Shown here piece by piece: positions 60,765 to 64,000 of a stretch of DNA of 64,000 nucleotides (its first letter is position 1; every line of letters starts with the position of its first letter). The translations under genes and the position numbers were made by a program. This DNA is from Pantoea sp050157905 (GTDB lineage: Bacteria; Pseudomonadota; Gammaproteobacteria; Enterobacterales; Enterobacteriaceae): contig NZ_JBKIWZ010000001.1 of NCBI RefSeq assembly GCF_050157905.1, positions 3,748,992-3,812,991 of the forward strand, in the 5' to 3' direction. The notes beneath the pieces are model-generated. The model was not told where the DNA came from. It was given only the letters and a program-made list of their open reading frames with translations, and made no database searches.

Positions 60765-60780
60765 TGTTATAATAGTAACA
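60765..60780. promoter_or_regulatory. DeoR-like operator overlapping a -10 box
   Basis: TGTTATAATAGTAACA matches 13 of 16 positions of the E. coli DeoR operator TGTTAGAATTCTAACA. A consensus -10 TATAAT lies inside it (60768-60773), so repressor binding would block RNA polymerase. Confidence 0.75.
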
Positions 60781-60830
60781 CTCCTATCCCCGTTCATCAC
60801 CGCTCTTACGCAACGCCCGCCGCTTCAGGA

Positions 60831-60846
60831 TGTGGTTTTTGTCACA
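60831..60846. promoter_or_regulatory. CRP-like site upstream of deoK
   Basis: TGTGG-N6-TCACA matches 9 of 10 consensus positions (TGTGA-N6-TCACA). Suggests catabolite control of the deoxyribose genes. Confidence 0.7.
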
Positions 60847-60870
60847 TATTTAACCTTAAAGAAAGGTTAT

Positions 60871-60886
60871 TGTTAATTTATTAACA
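60871..60886. promoter_or_regulatory. Second DeoR-like operator, just before deoK
   Basis: TGTTAATTTATTAACA has both conserved arms TGTTA/TAACA; the centre is 106 bases from that of the first operator, compatible with looping. Confidence 0.65.
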
Positions 60887-60919
60887 TTTAAACTGGTACC
60901 ACACCCGGGAGAAACCGTT

Positions 60920-61837
60920 ATGACAATCGCGGTGATCGGCTCAAACATGGTCGATCTGATTACTTATACCAACAGCCTGCCGAAAGCGGGCGAAACCCTC
61001 GAAGCCCCCGACTTTGCCATCGGCTGCGGCGGCAAAGGCGCAAACCAGGCGGTGGCGGCGGCGAAAATGGGGGGCCATGTGATGATGGTCAGCAAGGTCG
61101 GGGACGATCTCTTCGCGCCCAACACCGTGGCGAATCTGCAACAGCAGGGGGTCGACACGCGCTTTGTCACCACCGCCGCGGGCACCTCCAGTGGCGTGGC
61201 ACCGATTTTTGTCGATGACCAGTCGCAGAACCGCATTCTGATTATCAAAGGGGCTAACCAGCAGCTGAAGCCGGCGGACATTGACGACGCGGCAGAAGCC
61301 CTGAAAGCCTGCAAACTGATCATCCTGCAGTTGGAGATCCCGCTGGAAACGGTCTATTACGCCATTGATTTTGCCCGCCAGCATCAGATCCGGGTGATCC
61401 TCAATCCGGCCCCGGCCGTCGCCACGCTGAACATCGACTATGCCTGCAAATGTGACTTCTTTATGCCCAATGAAACCGAGCTGGAGATCCTCACTGGTCT
61501 GCCGGTCAGCAGCGATGAAGAGGTGATACTTGCCGGCCAGTCGTTGCTGGCGCGCGGCCTTAAAAATCTGATTATTACTCTGGGCAGCCGGGGATCGGTC
61601 TGGATGAGCGGCGATCGTGTACATCGTGTGGCCGCCACGCCGGTGCAGGCGGTAGACACCAGCGGCGCGGGCGATGCCTTTATCGGCTGCTTTGCTTACC
61701 TGCTGACCGAAACCGGCGATGTGGCCGCCGCCATGACGCAGGCATCTGCTTATGCTGCCTGCAGCGTCACCGGGCGCGGCACCCAGCGTGCATACCCCGA
61801 CGCAGCGGCTTTTCAGCGTTTTCTCAACCGTAACTGA
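60920..61837 (+). CDS. deoK: Deoxyribokinase (PfkB/ribokinase family)
   Basis: 305 residues. Ribokinase fold: IGSNMVDLITYTNSLPKAGE, GCGGKGANQAVAAAKMGGHV, and the catalytic DTSGAGDAFIGCFAY (Asp base, anion hole). DLITY in place of the ribokinase DNL start and the neighbouring deoP/deoX genes point to deoxyribose as substrate. It makes deoxyribose-5-phosphate, which enters glycolysis via DeoC. RBS GGGAGAAACC upstream. Confidence 0.9.
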   Translation: MTIAVIGSNMVDLITYTNSLPKAGETLEAPDFAIGCGGKGANQAVAAAKMGGHVMMVSKVGDDLFAPNTVANLQQQGVDTRFVTTAAGTSSGVAPIFVDDQSQNRILIIKGANQQLKPADIDDAAEALKACKLIILQLEIPLETVYYAIDFARQHQIRVILNPAPAVATLNIDYACKCDFFMPNETELEILTGLPVSSDEEVILAGQSLLARGLKNLIITLGSRGSVWMSGDRVHRVAATPVQAVDTSGAGDAFIGCFAYLLTETGDVAAAMTQASAYAACSVTGRGTQRAYPDAAAFQRFLNRN

Positions 61838-61846
61838 GGTTCTGCT

Positions 61847-63172
61847 ATGCAACAGAAAATAGTTCAGCAATCTGATGGCTATCTGAATAAAACGCCGCTG
61901 TTTCAGTTCATTCTGCTGTCATGCCTCTTTCCGCTATGGGGCTGTGCGGCGAGTCTCAACGATATTCTGATCACCCAGTTTAAAAGCGTCTTTGCCCTCA
62001 GCGACTTCGCCAGCGCACTGGTACAGAGCGCCTTCTATGGCGGCTATTTTCTGATTGCGATCCCGGCCTCACTGGTGATTCGCAGAACCAGCTACAAGAT
62101 GGCAATCATGATCGGTCTGGCACTCTACATCGCGGGCTGTATTGCCTTTTATCCGGCATCGCACATGGCAACCTACACCATGTTCCTGGCGGCGATTTTT
62201 GCCATTGCCATTGGCCTGAGTTTTCTGGAAACCGCGGCCAATACCTACAGTTCGATGATTGGCCATCGTGACCACGCCACGCTGCGCCTCAACGTCAGCC
62301 AGACTTTCTACCCGATTGGGGCGCTGATGGGGATTGTGCTGGGTAAATATCTGGTGTTTCAGGACGGGGGCAGCCTGGAGAGCCAGATGGCGGGCATGAC
62401 GGCGGAGCAGGTGCATGCTTTCCGTCTGACCATGCTGGAACACACGCTGGAGCCCTACAAATATCTGGTGATGGTGCTGGTGGTCGTGATGCTGCTGTTT
62501 ATGTTCACCCGCTATCCACGCTGTAAACCGGAGAGCCATGCGACATCGTGGCCGTCACTGGGTGAAACCTTCCGCTATCTGGCCACCAACCGCCATTTCA
62601 AACGCGGAATCGTGACGCAGTTCCTGTATGTCGGCATGCAGGTGGCGGTCTGGTCATTTACGATTCGTCTGGCGCTGACGCTGGGCGCGGCCAATGAACG
62701 TCACGCCTCTAACTTTATGATCTACAGTTTTATCTGCTTCTTTATTGGCAAGTTTGTGGCGAACTTCCTGATGACCCGCTTCCGGGCCGAGAAGGTACTG
62801 ATCGCCTACTCTGTGCTGGGCGTGCTGACGCTGGCCTATGTGATGCTGGTGCCGGACTTCACCGCCGTGTACGCCGCCGTATTTGTCAGCGTGCTGTTTG
62901 GCCCCTGCTGGGCCACCATCTACGCAGGCACGCTGGCGACGGTAGACAATAAATATACCGAAGTCGCGGGCGCGTTTATCGTGATGGCGATTGTCGGCGC
63001 CGCCTTCGTTCCGGCACTGCAGGGGCTGGTTTCGGACACCCTGGGATCGATGCAGCTGGCGTTTGGCGTTTCGCTGCTCTGCTTCGCCTGGGTCGGCTTC
63101 TATTTCTATGGCGAGCTGCGTCATAAAAAGCAGCCGGTTGCGAGCGGCCGTCTGGTGGAGGAGTTGCCATGA
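61847..63172 (+). CDS. deoP: Deoxyribose permease (FucP-like sugar:H+ symporter)
   Basis: 441 residues with 12 hydrophobic helices. FPLWGCAASLNDILITQFKS, SFLETAANTYSSMIGHRDHA, LRLNVSQTFYPIGALMG are hallmarks of the FucP branch of the major facilitator superfamily. Between deoK (9-base gap) and deoX (4-base overlap ATGA), as in Salmonella deoQKPX. Confidence 0.9.
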   Translation: MQQKIVQQSDGYLNKTPLFQFILLSCLFPLWGCAASLNDILITQFKSVFALSDFASALVQSAFYGGYFLIAIPASLVIRRTSYKMAIMIGLALYIAGCIAFYPASHMATYTMFLAAIFAIAIGLSFLETAANTYSSMIGHRDHATLRLNVSQTFYPIGALMGIVLGKYLVFQDGGSLESQMAGMTAEQVHAFRLTMLEHTLEPYKYLVMVLVVVMLLFMFTRYPRCKPESHATSWPSLGETFRYLATNRHFKRGIVTQFLYVGMQVAVWSFTIRLALTLGAANERHASNFMIYSFICFFIGKFVANFLMTRFRAEKVLIAYSVLGVLTLAYVMLVPDFTAVYAAVFVSVLFGPCWATIYAGTLATVDNKYTEVAGAFIVMAIVGAAFVPALQGLVSDTLGSMQLAFGVSLLCFAWVGFYFYGELRHKKQPVASGRLVEELP

Positions 63173-64000
63173 AAACCCGTTTACCCCTGGCGCGTGACCA
63201 GTTTCACTCCACGCCGTCGATGCTGCTGGAGAGTGAGGCGTTCCGGGTTGAGCTGTTTCGCTACCCGTCAGGCATTGAGGCAGTGCGCCTCCATAACCGT
63301 CGCGGCAGCGTAACCGTGCTGCCATTTCTCGGGCAGATGATCTGGGAGGTGCAGTTCGACGACCATAACCTGACGATGGGCCACAGTTTCAGACAACCGC
63401 TGCCAGCCCGTTCGATCATTGATACCTATGGCTGTTTCGCGTTTCACTCGGGACTGCTGGCTAACGGCTGTCCTGCGCCAGAGGACGATCATCCGCTGCA
63501 CGGCGAGATGGCCTGCGCCCGTATGGACAGCGCCTGGCTGGTACTGGAGGATCAGACGCTGTCGCTGGAAGGGGAGTATGACTATGTCAAAGGCTTTGGT
63601 CATCACTACCTGGCAGCACCGGCCGTCCGTCTTCAGGCCGATCGCCCGCGGCTGACGATTGAGATGACGGTCACCAATCTGGCCGGTGCGCCGATGCCGT
63701 TGCAGTACATGTGTCATATCAACAGCGCGTGGATCGATCAGGGACGGTTCCGGCAGTCGATCCCCGACCGCGCCTTTCAGCTGCGGCAGTCGATCCCGGC
63801 CCATTTGCGGCCGACGCCCGCCTGGCGCGACTACACGGATCGGCTGGCTCGCGATCCACTGGCTCTGCAGCAACTTGATCAGCCGCAGCTCTGCGATCCG
63901 GAGATCGTCTTTTTCGCGGACGATCTGCCGCAGTATGGTGATGAGGTGCAGTTTGAGCTACACGCGCCGCAGGGCTATGCGCTGATGACGCGCTTCTCCA
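63169..64000 (+). CDS. deoX: DeoX-like aldose 1-epimerase-fold protein (cut by window end)
   Basis: First 277 residues present, open to the window edge. DUF4432-type galactose mutarotase fold: VTVLPFLGQMIWEVQF, DHPLHGEMACARMDS, YVKGFGHHYLAAPAVRL, MCHINSAWI. In Salmonella DeoX is the fourth gene of the deoxyribose operon and raises affinity for the sugar, possibly as a mutarotase. Start ATG overlaps the deoP stop. Stop lies beyond the window. Confidence 0.85.
   Translation, partial: MKTRLPLARDQFHSTPSMLLESEAFRVELFRYPSGIEAVRLHNRRGSVTVLPFLGQMIWEVQFDDHNLTMGHSFRQPLPARSIIDTYGCFAFHSGLLANGCPAPEDDHPLHGEMACARMDSAWLVLEDQTLSLEGEYDYVKGFGHHYLAAPAVRLQADRPRLTIEMTVTNLAGAPMPLQYMCHINSAWIDQGRFRQSIPDRAFQLRQSIPAHLRPTPAWRDYTDRLARDPLALQQLDQPQLCDPEIVFFADDLPQYGDEVQFELHAPQGYALMTRFS

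Larger units (their letters stand above)
60535..60919. promoter_or_regulatory. Divergent control region deoR / deoKPX
   Basis: 385 bases with no gene. The right half carries two DeoR-like operators and a CRP-like site, listed separately; the left half (60540-60750) is GC-rich leader of deoR. Confidence 0.7.

Overview
The window is chromosomal DNA of an enterobacterium, most likely Pantoea or a near relative in Erwiniaceae. The block opgB, fhuF, yjjZ, three tandem tRNA-Leu(CAG) genes, rsmC, holD, rimI, yjjG, smp, serB, radA, nadR and ettA follows the order of the 99-100 minute region of Escherichia coli. It departs from E. coli in carrying pieces I associate with Pantoea/Erwinia-type genomes and in lacking prfC between yjjG and smp. 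This placement rests on gene order and remembered protein similarity; no search was run.

Layout. (1) 1-3.9 kb: decaying gene relics (a COG3541-type nucleotidyltransferase, a frameshifted DUF2501/YjjA-like gene), an unrecognised two-gene membrane-protein pair, a DUF1176 periplasmic protein, and tRNA-Leu(CAA) leuX. (2) 4.0 to about 25 kb: a genomic island starting with a P4-type integrase directly downstream of leuX. It is a dense anti-phage cargo: a GIY-YIG-like protein, a SIR2-HerA pair with a tightly coupled third gene (KTSC domain), a type I restriction system (hsdM-hsdS-HEPN/Abi-hsdR), McrBC, an IS3-family element of the IS407 type, a relic of a second hsdS, the SOS-controlled SymE toxin with its antisense RNA SymR, and an HNH endonuclease of the phosphorothioate-DNA-dependent type. 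No right-hand attachment repeat was found. (3) 25-27.5 kb: a three-gene operon ending in CDP-diacylglycerol pyrophosphatase, then gene remnants. (4) 27.5-46 kb: ordinary chromosomal genes: yecA, a class C beta-lactamase-like lipoprotein, an RcnB-type protein, a MocR regulator, an acetyltransferase, opgB, two LysR regulators' neighbourhoods, a GT32-like glycosyltransferase, a beta-propeller protein, and a nucleoside uptake/hydrolysis cluster (MHS transporter, LacI regulator, nucleoside hydrolase). (5) 44.5-59.6 kb: the conserved fhuF-to-ettA block, with Fur boxes at fhuF and yjjZ, a probable frameshift in serB, and a Fic toxin with a small antitoxin inserted before ettA. (6) 59.7-64 kb: a deoxyribose utilisation locus (DeoR-type repressor, divergent deoK-deoP-deoX, cut by the window end) with two DeoR-like operators and a CRP-like site between the divergent genes.

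How the parts work together. The island stacks defences that act at different stages: cleavage of unmodified DNA (HsdRMS), of modified DNA (McrBC and the phosphorothioate-dependent nuclease), and probable abortive responses (SIR2-HerA, the HEPN/Abi protein, SymE, and, outside the island, Fic). The most interesting unexplained elements are the KTSC gene fused by translation to SIR2-HerA, the GIY-YIG-like protein beside the integrase, the HEPN gene embedded in the hsd operon, and the unnamed 213-aa/69-aa pair upstream of leuX.
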